64,000 nt of DNA from Trichoplax adhaerens (Eukaryota > Placozoa > Uniplacotomia > Trichoplacea > Trichoplacidae): the NCBI RefSeq assembly GCF_000150275.1, contig NW_002060982.1, forward strand, positions 69,683-133,682, read 5' to 3'. A model generated the notes under the pieces. It worked only from the letters and a program-made list of their open reading frames with translations. It had not been told where the DNA came from and did not search any database. Positions 12,779 to 26,633 of the stretch are shown here, in pieces. A program made the position numbers and the translations under genes. Within the stretch, counting starts at the first letter, position 1. The number at the start of each line of letters is the position of its first letter.

Positions 12779-15700
12779 ATTGGAGCTATTTAAATCTTAT
12801 GTTAAATCAAAGCATTGGTTGAAAGTTGAAATTTAAAATAAACTTTGGGTTAACAAGTCTTTTCGATCGCAATTGATAATAATATTTATGTACGCTATCT
12901 CTCTATGGCAGGCGGAAAATTTGAAAATGGCCAAAATGACTTTATTCATCGACAACAGAGAGGGAATATTTCTACTTGAACTATAGCCACAAGTCTTATT
13001 ACTTTTACTAAATGAAGCTAGCATAATTTTTTAGAATTTTCTATTTGGCAGAGCGCTAGATCAACAAAGCCATACGTTCATCATTCTACAACAACTGGTA
13101 TACTCTGCTATTTTGGGATAAACAAGGCTAAAATTCCCTTTTGATTAGGACATCGACAAACTTTAGCCTACGTCATATTGCCAGTTCTTATAGCTAGTGC
13201 AGAGTCAGCATCATTCATGAACATTCCTATTAAATATGGTGACGTAATATAAAGCATACGCGTACGTTTAGATATAATTTTCTATGTATAAAGGAGGTAA
13301 AATGAATTAGTGCTATTGTAAATTCGCATATTAGGTACCGATAGGGTATGTGAACACTTTCATGAATCTCTATAATAATACTATCGAGATACAGTCAATA
13401 ATACCATCCTATGTAGGCCAGATTTTACTGCATGGACTAGATACTTTATTGAGTTTGCAAAATGTAAAGTACCGTGTTGTAGACTCTACTTAACTGAAGT
13501 AAGAGCATGGCTTTATATTCTACTAATACGATTATAGCTGCTTCATAGTACTGTGAAAATAAAGGAATTATGACTTGTAGTTACTGATGAAATATAGATA
13601 CGTAATTATATTGCCGCCTAAATATAAGTACTAATCGCAATACTGGCCATTAAAATGATATTGCACATAATATAATAAATTTCTTTCAAGAACCGTGTAG
13701 TATTGATTGAGACTAGTATCATGGCGTCTGACTTTTTATTTAAATATTCGCACGATGATCAAGATCACTTAGTCGGTCTCAAAGCATTTTCCTTTGTATT
13801 AACAGAAAAAGTATTTTTCTAGCAATGAATCAGGAAAATTGAAACGAGTCGATTTTTTTGCATAGCATTAGAATAATTCAACTGGCTTTAAAAATCCAGA
13901 CAATGCACGTAACAGACTAAACACTATCTTTCTTTTTCTTAGAAACTACTAGCATACCTTAGAAATAAAATTACATCGAATTAGAAAATAATTACATATA
14001 ATAGCCCAGAATAAATTAAAACAATGCAGATTGATATGTGGCGATTTATAAAGGATTGGCATTCTTCGTTATTCATGATATATTTATCGGATATCCAATG
14101 ACATAGTGACCTAAAATACGATATTGAAAATATTAGAATTAAGGTATTTCTAAAAGTTATTCCTCTAATAATTCATCAAGCGACGATGATGAGAGTCGAA
14201 ATGTGTCTTGCATTCTGAACGTATTTTATAAAGACATTTTCTTCTTTAATCTTAAATGTCTGTACATATTTAATAACCATGGAACAAATATCAAACATCT
14301 AGTATTGTGAACAATTGCATAAGCTAATGAATTAAAATTGGTTACAATGAGACACATTTTGATATCAAATTGAAATATCTACAGAAACAAAGCTGATAAA
14401 AATCTAAGTATGTCTTGATATTAGCTAAGAACATGTGTGACCAAAATATAAGGTAAAAGCTGCTGCAGAGCCAATCCTTGACTTTCTTATCTTTGTTTTC
14501 TTAGTCACGTATATTACCAATATGCTAATACAAATTATAAATTAGTGCATGAAAGTAATTGAATATTATGTGAGCTATGATAATGTTGCGAGTTTTGATT
14601 CTTGATAGCTTACCAGAAACGATGCACATTTAGAATTGCATCTGAAAATTAATACAATATATCAAAATCTAAAAAAGAATTTGCAACACGAGCAATTTCT
14701 AGCTTTGACGATTGTCTGCGTATGCTACTGCAATTCCCGAATAGTTTTCGGCATTCTTAATGCCTAAACCTTTAAGCAACCATTCCATTAACTTACCGAT
14801 ACTTGATGTTATAGCAAATCATATTGCAGACAAATAAAAAGAATGCAAAGTAAGATGCGAGTGCAGCAATATCTTAATTATCGAAAGACTAACTCATAAC
14901 TAGACATCATGTTATTCGAAATCATGGTATAACTTCGTCGAAATACTGAGCGTGAAGCTACCGTTAGTGATTGTTCTCACTTAATTCCATAAGCAAATAG
15001 CGTTGAAGACATAAGTACATCTCGCTACAGATATTTTAAATGTTATAAAATAAAATTAATAAAAATCTGCAACATGCAATTTATGATTCAACTTCAGCTG
15101 TGCATATTACACATGTCCGTTTGCATAATTATTAGAATTATTGACCGTAATGAAGACGGATCTTGTCTTATTTAAAGGTAAATGTTAAGTATACAGCCCA
15201 ACTTTTCTATTATTTTATATAAGTGATAAAATAATAGCATAAAGTTGCAATCTACAACCCTAATACACGAGAGTTTGAAACATATTGCTATAGATACATA
15301 AAGCCTAAGTTTCTATTGTAAAGGTTTTGTCCATTCTTTAGCATTGACGATATTTTTTCATTCAATGCTCTCTCTTTATTTATATTTAAATTATATTCAA
15401 TTTCAGCATGAGTGATTTGTTATTTGCAATTATAATAGACTAGAAATTCATCATTTTAATTGTCCGACGTTTCTATTTTATTAAACAATGCTTTTTCTTT
15501 TATTCTACAAGTTTTACAATCAGTTATTTGATAAAAGTTTCATATCATTGATTTTAAGCTTCTCCAAAACAAGTAGATCATCAAGATAAAGTAACTATTC
15601 TTACAATTAACGGAGCATAATTTTCTATATATTTCTATTAAAACCATAGTAAAAATACTGATTGATAAGATTCGTCGGTAAACGATTTACCTAATTATTT

Positions 15701-15994
15701 GGTTTTATTAATTATATGCGTATTTTCAGTAGAAATTATTGTTAAAGGCTCCATTAAAGTTGTAATCAAGTTTCGTCTCAAGTAAGTATACCAACAATTA
15801 TTTCATCATCCTTTCATAGTGTAGTGTATTTAGAATATACTGTAACTATATTCTACTCTTAAATATAGACATGTTGTATTGCTCTTATATTTAGACAGAT
15901 CTACAGTCCGCTTACTCTACATTCATATATAGACTACTATATTTAGTTATTACAGTACTCGCTGTTTTCTACAATCATCTGCTATTTTGTAACC
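12779..15994. other. Gene-free stretch, nothing assigned
   Basis: No recognisable gene on either strand. A 33-codon frame starting with ATG at 13721 and ending at 13822 (MASDFLFKYSHDDQDHLVGL...) has a codon-like feel and a possible GTATTT donor before its stop, but matches no family I know. The bases just beyond 12778 are presumably the PTTG1IP promoter; no clear TATA box was seen. Confidence 0.4.
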
Positions 15995-16504
15995 TGTTAT
16001 GGTATATGTTTGTCACAAATCTCCTCTGCGACACTTGTACTATCAAGGCTAGCAACTACTAACCTACTTACTGTCACTGACTATTCTTCAAACTAACTCT
16101 TGATGAATAGTACAGACTAAGACTAACTTTCTTAATCACAGTGAGAGACTATTTGATAGCGTTTAGAGTTACTTTATTATTTATCAGCTCAGATCACTAA
16201 CTAGATCAACTGTAAAAAACTCTCTATGTATTTGGGCCGTGACCCTTTATATATCTTTCCAGTGTTTTGCTGGCGCACGGTTATTCTTTGCACGTGCTCT
16301 ATCTTTAAAACTATAAATACCGGCGATTTCTACCTCAGAGTTCATTAGCCTCTCTGTTAGTCTTCTATTTAGTCTCTCACAGTCTAATACTTCTACTCGT
16401 TACTCACGACAGCTTGCACGCTGATCTACCGTAGCTACCTCACTGTACTTCAAATTACTAACCTACAATAAAGCATAACTTTCATAAACCCTTTGTTGTA
16501 ATAA
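15995..16504 (+). mobile_element. Possible decayed solo LTR (Gypsy-like)
   Basis: A roughly 510-bp block, less AT-rich than its surroundings, begins TGTTATGG. It contains a TATA box (TATAAATA, 16312-16319), a pyrimidine-rich leader and a polyadenylation signal (AATAAA, 16467-16472), and ends near TTGTAATAATTG. Directly after comes AAATGGCGACTAAATC, which resembles the TGGCGAC primer-binding region that follows many Gypsy LTRs. U3-R-U5 order is therefore plausible. No second LTR and no pol-like reading frame were found, so this would be a solo or badly decayed copy. An ordinary TATA promoter with a short transcript is the alternative. Confidence 0.35.
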
Positions 16505-18333
16505 TTGTAAATGGCGACTAAATCTCAATCCTCTGAGATATCGAACCCTCCATCAAACATAGTAATCGCAAGAACTCAGCATCTATCTAAATGATCGAAA
16601 CAACTAAGTTGGAATCTTTTCGTTTTCAACTTGATAATTGATTGTTCTTTCAGTTTGCTTTAAATCAGATTAAATCATTATAGATATATCATACATTTAA
16701 TGATATTTATTTAAATTCTTATTATCAATGCGGAATTTAGCATATCTTTTCGATACAAAAAAGAAGCATCTAGATTCAATTCAAATCGAAAAGGGCACTA
16801 TCTAAAATTAGGATTTAACTCTTCCTAATCGTTATAAATCAATCAATAAAAATTCATTTTTACTACTTATTATTAAGAGTAAATCTTTTCTTTCTTCATA
16901 CCTTCAATTTCTGATAAGTTTCATTAATTATGAGAAATTTAATCAAAAAATTGTTAAACAATGTTATAATCTACCTTTTACATTCTATATGAAAAAAAAG
17001 TTGTTTCTATAATTTGACTTCAGCTTATTCTATCTAGTACAGACCCGCTTACCTCAACTTTCAATCTCAATTTGGAATGATCTTATTCTAGCAGCAATCC
17101 ACAATCCGTGAATACGCGCATAATTACCGTACTTTCGACTTTGGCTGTTATCTACGTTGGGCTACCAACATTCATTTTGTGTTTAGTTAAGTCCTATCAT
17201 AGTATAAACTCTAGCGCTAGAAATTCTCAGAAATACTGAATGATATTGAAATTATTACTTATTGTCAGGTTCAAGTATTTATGCTTTACAGTATATCAAA
17301 AAAGTGATTAATTTCTATGATATTGTATCTCTATTGAAAGAATTGGAATTAATGAAATTGATGTCAAAAGCCTTAACTTGATTAAAAACATTGATCAAGA
17401 ATGTTATAGCAACCATCAAAGAGGAGATTTTTTAAAATCATAACATATTACATGTAGAATCAATTTTTGATTAATGATAATCTAACCAGTAGTTTGCGTA
17501 ATTAGCGGGTGTAGAAATGGCACGAAGAGTTCATCGTTTCTTTTCATTGGTACTTAAATTATAACTCGCATCTATGGCCTCTAATGATCGATATCTTTCT
17601 CTAGCTGTCATACTATCGGACCAACGAAATCAATTATTTATGCAGTTTAATATTTGGTTTACAGTATTAGAAAATGATTACTAATTCCGCTTTTGTAAAA
17701 CAATTATTATTCTATAACCTATTATAATTATTAGATTATTAAGATAATTCTGTATTAATAACGTAACTTATTACAGAAACGATTTACTTATCGGCAATTA
17801 TTTAATACATTATCATTCAAGAAATACCTTTACTAAAATTAAATTCATTGACAAATCTCGAATCTTTCCCCTAGCTGTCTTTTAAAAATATCATTTCCAT
17901 AATCGAAGATGACAAGTTAAGGGTTCATTTTTATTATTTATCGGTAGCCAGCATGCTATAGAAGATGACAATACACAAAATCATCCTGCAATAAACTTGA
18001 ATAAGTTAATGCAAAGTTTCGATATCACCGGCGTATTTTTAAATTTACTATTTCAATGAGCTTATGATGATAAACTAGACGTAGTGAATATTATATTTTC
18101 CTGAATTATAAACAAAGATAGAACAATAGAATGCAAGGGCATTGGTCCAAAATCAATCAATTCCTCTTCAATTAATTATTGCATTTGTAAAAGCGAAAGA
18201 CTAATAGATCTTGATTAGGTTCCACTTTATCATTGAACAATACGTGTGCTATACGCAAAATTTATCTTATAAATGTCTCAGGGATGGCATATTAAAAATT
18301 AAACAGGTTTTAATTAACCGTTGATCATTCCAG
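16505..18333. other. Gene-free stretch with short open patches
   Basis: Immediately after the LTR-like block an ATG at 16511 opens a 27-codon frame (MATKSQSSEISNPPSN...) that stops at a TGA and could be a gag remnant. At about 17070-17240 a GC-richer patch is open in two frames, one of them hydrophobic. At 17574-17684 a 36-codon frame starts MASNDRYLSLAVILSDQRNQ. None shows a family signature or a convincing pair of splice sites, so none is called as a gene. Confidence 0.3.
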
Positions 18334-18542
18334 GTGATTTCGGCATCAGTCAAATAGTAATTTCATCTATAATTTCAAAAAACTTCCTAAAATTTCGAAT
18401 AAATGAAGTTAGCCTTCAGACAAGTATTTCAGTAGAACCAAAGGACAACATTTCTATTTGTGATGCAAATGAGAAAAGTGTGTACTGTATGTTTAAAATA
18501 CTTCAAGACTCGGCTCAAAATAGTTATCCTCCGTTGCTATAA
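18334..18542 (+). CDS. Possible terminal coding exon of an unidentified gene
   Basis: An acceptor (ATCATTCCAG, ending 18333) leads into about 69 open codons ending in TAA. The peptide begins DFGISQIVISSI and ends CMFKILQDSAQNSYPPLL. Composition is protein-like, with mixed polar and hydrophobic residues and three Cys. No domain is recognised, and no upstream partner exon in phase 1 was established. It could be a chance open stretch. Confidence 0.25.
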
Positions 18543-21500
18543 ATTGACCTTCAAAGTCAATATCAAAAGTTGTTTTGGTTAATATTCAGTATTTCCTCTT
18601 CTAGCCTAAAATTAATTTATTTGTGAGGCAATAGTCAATAGGAAGTAGTTGGCCATGACCTCCTTTCTTAATCTCCCCTAAATCCAGAGGAAATTACTTG
18701 GCTGACATTTATCAACATTTGCGAATCGTTCTCACCAGCGACACTTATTTATAATTAAGTTCTGTATCTATCGGTTAAATTTTAAAATATTATAACATCA
18801 AGTAAAAAAGAAAAGAACTAAACTAAATATGAGTTGCAAAAACATTCAAGAGATATGCGTGCTGCATCTTACAAAGTAAACTTTTACTTTAACTGCTTGT
18901 AAGCCTAAGCAAGGCCTAGCGCATATCGTAACTTGAAGTTACCACATATACGTGTAAGCTTCGCCAAATCATAATATTCTAAATTATGTATCATGGTTCT
19001 TAATACTATAATATAAACAGCATGCCGAAAATTAGAACTATGAATAAAAGCATCTTGATTTACTTTTTTGATCTTAATTTTTGATAAGGCCATATTTTAG
19101 TTTCACGCTGGGAAAGGATAAAATGTCAGTTAAACATAGACACCTGACTAATAATAAATTAACATATCCGCCTGGAATTAATGCTTTCCTTAAAATTATC
19201 ATAGATATACTGTACCGATGACTTTATCAACTCGAGCGTAAAGGTGTTAGATTGGTGTAACTTCACTCGAATAGTTGTGTAATTAACATAAAATTCATAC
19301 TAAATTATGTGATAGCATACAATAAACTATCTAACATGGTTAAAATTCGCTAATACTTTCAAAGTTTTATCTATTGGTAGCATATATATCAGATTTAGGC
19401 CTAGTAGTAACACCAAATTCACAGAAATTTGAGTTTAGTTTAGAAGAATCAAAATTAGAGAAATAGTCCAATTTGATTATGTTGCATACAAGTCCTTACT
19501 AATTAATTCATACTAAATATAGTAGTATGAAATGAGGGTACCAGAGGGAATTTAAATGGCAATCTTTATTTCACTAATACTCGTATTGTACAATTATTAG
19601 AAATTCAGTTTGTAATTTAAATGCATGTTATATAATAGAGTCTGGAATTAGAATTTGCTTCAATAACAAAAAAAGGTTAAAAGTTATTCCCTTATTTTAA
19701 AATGTAAGGGTGGCACATTTTGATATATTTACTAAAGCACAATAATCAAAATTGATTAAAACTTACATTGAAAGATAAAATAGAATTTACGCCTCAATTT
19801 TAAGATAAATAGTATATAAGTAATTATCAAGGTTGATTTAAATTTACAGTTAGGATTTAGTGGAGATTCTCAAGTTTATAACAGAGCAAATTGGTACTTT
19901 GAAAATTCAATAGAAATTTTGGATATAGCATTTATACAGTATCAGCTTTAGACTACAAGTATTCGTATAGATAGATAACGAGTTAATAATTAATTTTAAA
20001 GGCGAGGGCTATAATGAAATTATTTCATATCTTAAAGTTCTGGATATCTAGTTAACTATTTCAAATATAAACTGATAAAAGCTGTAATAAATGCATCAAT
20101 ATAAATTAATGTTGAAATACTAATTATAATGGAATGTCAATTTCAATGTGTTCAATTGCGTCCGTGACATTTTCTATTATTAACTTCAGCCACGTTATCC
20201 ATTACAGGCTTTACTTACTTAATTATATAAATATTACCCTCGAGTTGGCTAGAAATCATATCTCCAGCTTTAATTTAATGAAATGGAAAAATAATTCATA
20301 ATTCAATTAGTCCAAACGATTATTTAACCGTAAATATATTATAATACTGAAGTGAAATCAACAAAGTCGATCAAATAGAATTTCAAACTTAAATGAGACA
20401 TATTCTTAACCGTTTGAATGAAAATCTTTGACCTGCTTTTATTTTATTATAATCCTTGATCGATGATCATTCCAAGAAATTTGATCATTATTTGTATTTT
20501 TATTCCGCCAAAATAATTTTAGCAAGATTTTTTTGAACGTAATGAAGAGAATATACTAAGTCATGCATATCGATTTGCCATTTCAAATGTTATAATAGTC
20601 TATCTCTTTAGGATGTTGGTCCACATGCCTACTGAACTGAGTATAATGCGCTATTAAGACAGGAGAATAAGATCTTATAAAAATTTATCATGTCTCCCTT
20701 TTACCCCATAAATTTATTATTATACCAACCCTAAATTATTCCACAAAGATAGAAATTGCTTGATGCAAAAGAATAATACAAAGATTGAAATATCGAAAAA
20801 GTATTAATCACGTTTCCGATAAGAGTTTAAATTGTATAGTACGTTTTATTAAATGCCTTCTATTCTTATATGAATAACGATAGTCACTTGCCAACAAAAT
20901 GCTACCGGCTGACATTTCCTCTTATTCTTACTGTTAACATAATTAATAACTATTTAATCTACCGCATTTAACAGATTTTGTAGTCAGGTATACGTCCGTA
21001 GATATTATCTAGAGTTAATTCTGTATGGCAAGTGAACACAGTAGACAATGTACGTTCCAAGCCTGTATAATTAATAAAGTTAATTTATTTACTATCCTTA
21101 CGGATATATTCATCGTCGCTCAATCTCATTGTTCTGATGTTTTTTTTACTCTCAAATAACAGACAATGCTGAAATTAAATGCAATATTTACTTGTTTTAT
21201 TTCAATAATATTTATGATGACCCTGTTTCATTTATTTCGATATGAAACTTGCTCATGTTCGTGATGAAGCAATAACTATTAATACTCAGATACTCTTATT
21301 TCTATTTACTTTCTACAAGATCTTTCCATTACCATGATATCTAGACGGTAATCATTTTATGGGAATATTAGTACTACGTTAGAGATTTTACGTAGGATGA
21401 AATTATTCATTATATTAATCTTAAATTGTTTTCTTAAACAAATACAAAGTCTAGCTTGATCAATTTTTTTGACTGAGATTCTTTATACGTTTAATAGAGA

Positions 21501-21673
21501 CAATGAGTAACGTTCAAACTTTATCTGATGATTTTTTAACATCTTTTAATTGAAATCCGTGATGATAATGGAAGAGTACTACTTATTTCAAATCTTAAGA
21601 GTAATATCGATGAATTCAGATTTCTGATATACTGGGATAGTCTTCTAGAATTTCTCAATTTCTTCCCTTGCAG
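18543..21673. other. Gene-free stretch, nothing assigned
   Basis: AT-rich DNA with no recognisable exon. A minus-strand frame at 18905-19093 (62 codons) has neither splice support nor family similarity. Confidence 0.45.
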
Positions 21674-21752
21674 TGATTATTGTATCGCATTAAAGCAAAA
21701 AAAATTGAATGTATGGACGAGATTTCTTGGACTAAGTTCCATGAATCGAATG
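21674..21752 (+). CDS. Likely internal exon of an unidentified gene
   Basis: A textbook acceptor (long pyrimidine run, then TTGCAG, ending 21673) and a textbook donor (ATG|GTAAGT at 21753) flank 79 bases. Only one of the three frames is open. Read with entry phase 2 and exit phase 0 it encodes about 26 residues ending RFLGLSSMNRM. The splice signals are better than most in this window. The peptide matches no family I recognise, and neighbouring exons were not found with confidence (a phase-0 candidate starts after the acceptor at 21872). Confidence 0.3.
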
Positions 21753-24700
21753 GTAAGTACCACAGTTTTATCAGATTTTTTCTAAGCTTTCTTAATCACT
21801 TCTATTTAGTATATTATTCACTAGAATACTTCCTTATCAAAATAGTATTTGTTGAATTAATTGCCCTTAGAAAGTTCACAAAAGAACTCTTTTGATTATA
21901 CTCAGGTTTATACCTACAAGGAAGCATACTGACTTGAAATTAATCGCCCTTTTTATTGTGAACATGGCTAGCGATAACGATGAAATAATCTTTTGATTAG
22001 TAGGAACTGTTTTAAAATGCACATGCGTCCGATTATGTTATTGAAAGGGATCTTAAGCGTATTAGTATAATAAATAAACCTAAATATTTTGTTGGTGAGA
22101 GATATTACAATTAATCTTGGTTAAATGTTAGATAAATTTCAAGTTACAAATTGCTAAAATAAACAGAGCTCAAAAATTATTAAATATGTCTCTATATTGC
22201 TCGAATTGGAGGAGCAATTGAAGAAGCTTAAGCGGCATTACTGTTAGCTATAGATCAGTTTTCTTCTATCCTGATCAAGAATTGATTATAATATTCGCAC
22301 GGAGGCTATGCTTACCTAAGCTAAAGGTTTATAACACATATTGTACAAATCCTTATTTTATAAATTAAAGACATTTTTGTAATCGTAATTATTGACAAAA
22401 ATTAGAAAGATCGTTACTATTACGAGCATAAATGGTAATAAATGTATCATAGTAACGCTAACAATTCAATAAATTAAGAAATTTTTAATTCTATTTTCGA
22501 CTCAAATTTGTTATTGATTTTCAATCAGTGATGCCGTAAAATTTCATTTAGTTCTCAATTTTATGGAACTTACTTTAGAAATTGTTAAAACCCATAGGAA
22601 CAAAATTATAGCCACCCATTGATGAGTGATTATGTTATCAGTTTTTTGGTGACTGCCTTTAAAATTTTGAAGAAAGAGAAGTTTTCGACCTAACATTGAG
22701 TATAGTTGATTTCTGGCGGCAAGTACTGTTTTCAGCATTTAACATACAATTGTAATTGAGAAGATAAACACACTTTTACCTTAAGTCATGCCACTTGTGA
22801 GGAGATTACTAAAAAGATCTTACTGCGATAAACGTGTCAGAGGGTTTATTCAGTGACTTTTTAGTAAAAATCACGATCTAAAAGTGTGAAAATATGGAAC
22901 ACCATTGCTATAATGGTTATAATTCATAAACAGATATAAACGTTGTATCCTTCTGCTGTCTAATTTGTTTGTCTATCTCAATGGCATGATTTCGCTTCAT
23001 GTAAGCTTTTCTTTCTATCTAAATTAAAATTGAGTAAATTTACTTAAGTTAATCCTTTACACGTAAATTAAAATTTAAGGCAACTGGTTTCAAGGGTTTC
23101 AAATCAAATAGTCTGATCTCGACATTTCCATTAATACTTGAAATATATATATATTAATGCATTCATCAGCTAAAGTTATAAATTTATTGATACGATAATA
23201 TATACCGAAAACAGAAATGTTACTCTTATGTACGCATATCTGCCAAAAAGTAAAGCCATGCAGCCTAACTTCGAAACAATTTCTAATTAGTTAATTGTAA
23301 TTGGAATAGCTGATAGTAAGGTGCAACAGTAATTGCTTCTTAACTTCTAAATTTTGGGGCAGGCCTTTTAACAAGTTAGGATTAACAGGCTAGCTAGCTG
23401 TAGTAAACATCGGTAGCCATTTAAACGAAGCTAATCAACGGCTTTAGATCTATGCTGTATGCAAAAAGATTCCAGATAGATAGTTGTCTCAGATGAAATA
23501 GAGTAAAATAACCTATTAATAATTAAGAAAGTACGTGCATAATAGCGTTCATATAAGTCTATTAAAACAATTTACAATAGAGCACATGGCCTTTTACAAC
23601 TGCTAATTTAATCTCTGTAAAAGCCTCAAACACTATGTTGTGCACCTTCAGAAATAGTTTTATCCTAGAATTGATTCCTTTTTTCGACGTCGTTTTGGCA
23701 AAGACATAGTATATCATTGTCGATCAATTCAAATTACAGAAAATATAATTTTGAAACCTACATCATAGATTTTTATACTCTCAATGGAAAATCATTTATT
23801 GACAATTGCAATGCAAATACTAATTACATGATATTTCTCCTCGAAGCATTTTTATAAAATCGTCGACTATTAGGCGATGCATGTTATGTAAGATACCTAA
23901 TTTCAAAACACTATAGACTAAAATGAACAATGGCTGTATCTTTAAAATCGCAACTTTACCCTAGTAGCCAACAAAAATCCAGTAATAAGCTAAAAATTTG
24001 CAGATTTTAAATCATTGATAAGATTAATGTTAAATTTTTAGTATCTGAAACTATGTAACAATTAGAATAAATGCAATATATTCTTGGCTAGTATTTATTC
24101 ATGGCTAAGTGTGCAAACTATTCTATATAAATCTTTATATCGATCTATAGTCAAATCTACGTGCAAGTTCTCTTTAGTTCAATAATCAGCAAACGGATCC
24201 ATTTTTTCGGTTAGAAGCAACTACACTACTAGCATCTCCTTGCTAATCGGTGTAGTTGCACCACTTTGGTGAAGAAACATTAAATTCATAGTTTAATGGC
24301 CTTGTACTCTTTCACAGAAAACGATTTATTCATTGAATCGTTTCAATTTTTTAATTCAATAAATTTAGTAGATTAACATTTTACGGAATCAGAGCACCTC
24401 ATTAATAATCAGAAACATTCATTCATCATTTTTTAGAAGCTATTTCTAGTTAAAGCTTCTTTATGACCTATAAGATAGACTATTCTTCAGCATCAATCAT
24501 ACCATGATGGAAGAAAATACTGCCTTCTTTCCATCTCCCTTTGCATACTCTATTTGCAATCACGTGATAGTAAATGATGCAAAATAAAGAGAGGACTTTG
24601 ATCGGATGCTTTGAGTAAAGGAAAGTTAAGGCTCCTTTTATACATAGATTAACAGAATTTCCGACGATAATGACGATAATCTAGCACATTCAAGTTGGAA

Positions 24701-25004
24701 ATGAGATGGGGAGACAACCGAATTAAGATCAACCAATTTATCTCATGATCTCACCACTAAATTAGTTTAGTATTTACTCGGTTACGTAGATAAGGTGTGG
24801 TATTGAATATGGCGATAATAGAAAAGTGTTTCATTGCCGTTAGTATAACAATAAGGATAATTATGGTAGTTTAACATTATCATACCAATTTACACATCCG
24901 GATAATCTTTATTTCTCTCCATCTTTATTTTCTTTACAATCATTATCGATACAATACTCATCGATCGACAATCTCGATCTAAATATACATCTATCTAGTT
25001 ATAG
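21753..25004. other. Gene-free stretch, nothing assigned
   Basis: No recognisable gene. One short Leu/Glu/Lys-rich frame near 22160-22250 could be a coiled-coil terminal exon, but it has no domain and only a weak acceptor. A 10-bp perfect inverted repeat, GCAACTACAC/GTGTAGTTGC, lies at 24217-24226/24250-24259. Confidence 0.4.
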
Positions 25005-25142
25005 ATAGCATACAACGCTTTCAAGGAAGAGAATGACGATCAAGTAAATTTGAAATGTATTAACAGGAAAGGGCCAATTGAAGAAGAGCAGAATGATAAA
25101 ATAGACCATACGGATCTAAAGCTGACCATCAAGTCGTATTAG
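25005..25142 (+). CDS. Possible terminal exon, unidentified, ending DLKLTIKSY
   Basis: After an AG at 25004, 45 codons are open to a TAG. The peptide begins IAYNAFKEENDD, is rich in Glu, Asp and Lys, and ends in LKLTIKSY. Composition is more protein-like than the surroundings, but no domain is recognised and the acceptor has a poor pyrimidine tract. Confidence 0.2.
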   Translation: MAYNAFKEENDDQVNLKCINRKGPIEEEQNDKIDHTDLKLTIKSY

Positions 25143-25503
25143 AAGAGATTAAAATAAAAGTTAATTTACACCATTAGCAGATAAATCAATCGATCAATTT
25201 AATCAGAGTCTAACAATTGTTTCCATATTGTCAATCAAACCTTAATTCAATAGTCTCGGTGAAAAGACGACAAAAGAGATTTAAGCGCCCCATGTTTGAT
25301 ACAGCTAATGTCTGGAAAATTATAGTTGATTTAACTCATTCATAGACACGTGCCTATGACCCTATTGGTTGGTTAATACCAAGTCTACGTGCTATGTTAA
25401 TTAATAATAGTAGTCTGAAGGAAAAAATTAACAGATATTAACCCTAGTAAGGGTGCTTAGATGTGCTAACAGTCATTTCCACCTACTCTGCAGTGTAGGC
25501 TGA

Positions 25504-25701
25504 TTAGCTGCCATTCATTCCAAACAGCAACGGTAAGTAGCTTTCATTTAATTTGAGAATTTGAGTTGATGGAGCCGATCGATTAGGAACTAGGCGCGTA
25601 AACTGAAATATTGTCCCACTATCTTGTTCTGTACAGAGTAATCGATCCAATTTGCAGCAAATAAGGAAAAAATGGAAGCCTATCGATGCTGATTCACTTA
25701 G
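25504..25701 (-). CDS. Possible terminal exon of an unidentified minus-strand gene
   Basis: A good minus-strand acceptor (ACTTTACTTGCAG, ending at 25702) precedes 65 open codons and a stop. The peptide starts LSESASIGFHFFLICC, continues through DSGTIFQFTRLVPNRSAPST and ends PLLFGMNGS. Composition is protein-like. Minus-strand segments at 25928-26013 and 26192-26269 lie just upstream in the sense of transcription and share an EDIYI core reminiscent of a Kelch blade strand, so this might be the end of a Kelch-type gene, intact or decayed. The identity is not established. Confidence 0.3.
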   Translation of the reverse strand, partial: LSESASIGFHFFLICCKLDRLLCTEQDSGTIFQFTRLVPNRSAPSTQILKLNESYLPLLFGMNGS

Positions 25702-25927
25702 CTGCAAGTAAAGTATATTTTAAAGCATTTAGTAAAACTTTATTTCCTATTCGAATAGTGAAATAAGAAATACTGACAAATACAGAGTTGTCAATTGCTA
25801 GACAGGTAAGATGCCTTCCATCATTGAGTTACGTCAGAGAGATTGAATCATTGTCTTTTTTATTCACCTGTCATAAAATGCCTTCCATGGGTGATGTTGA
25901 ACGAGATTCAATTCAATTCATTTCTAT

Positions 25928-26269
25928 TCAACTTAGCCTGTCCATCCTTCCTCCAACTACGATATAAATGTCTTCAGCCAATTGATTAAACATAGTCACG
26001 TTACCGCTTGACTGTGCAAGACTTGTCGATAACTTCTTTATTTAATCATTAGCCAAGTTATATCTTCCACTTTATTCTACGTGAACGTCAGTAAAAATAA
26101 AATGTATTGTATGGTGTAATTCAATAGCCAGACTACCACCAGTGCTTTTAGTAATGATCGATTGGCATTATTTTTCCTAGGTGAATGCCAGCTATCCATC
26201 CATGGCCAAGATATAAATATCTTCAATGAACTCAGATAGTACCGTGTACTGCGTTTGATATTTCGTCAT
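25928..26269 (-). repeat. Two diverged copies of a Kelch-like segment
   Basis: On the minus strand, 26013-25928 reads ...LAEDIYIVVGGRMDR and 26269-26192 reads ...FIEDIYILAMDG. The DNA of the two is clearly related (TGAAGA-ATTTATATC core, then GGATGGA). The first resembles the second strand of a Kelch blade (xxIYVVGG). Neither has convincing splice sites at both ends, and the second stops soon after the motif. They are more likely remnants than working exons. Confidence 0.25.
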
Positions 26270-26633
26270 CGTTTACATATAACGATATCAAGGGTTCTGC
26301 TATCAACAAGAAGTGAATAATCCATCAAAAATTGCTGACATTGGAGTTAGAGGATTAATTAACATCTCTGTCTTGCAAATTACTCATCGGCAATTATAAA
26401 AGGTTCAAGCTGTCTTACAAACACTCAGTATGGATAACGTAGATGACACATCACCATCAAGGTAAATTGATCGTAATTTACTTGCATAACTTAGCCACGA
26501 TTTTAAAGTGCTCGTAACGAGCTAATAAGATCAGTTTTAGCATTAGGTCTACAAATAATTGAACAAATGTCTTGACCATAAGTAGTTAAGATATTTAGAT
26601 TTATAAATCGAAGTATTATCGTCAAAATACAGT

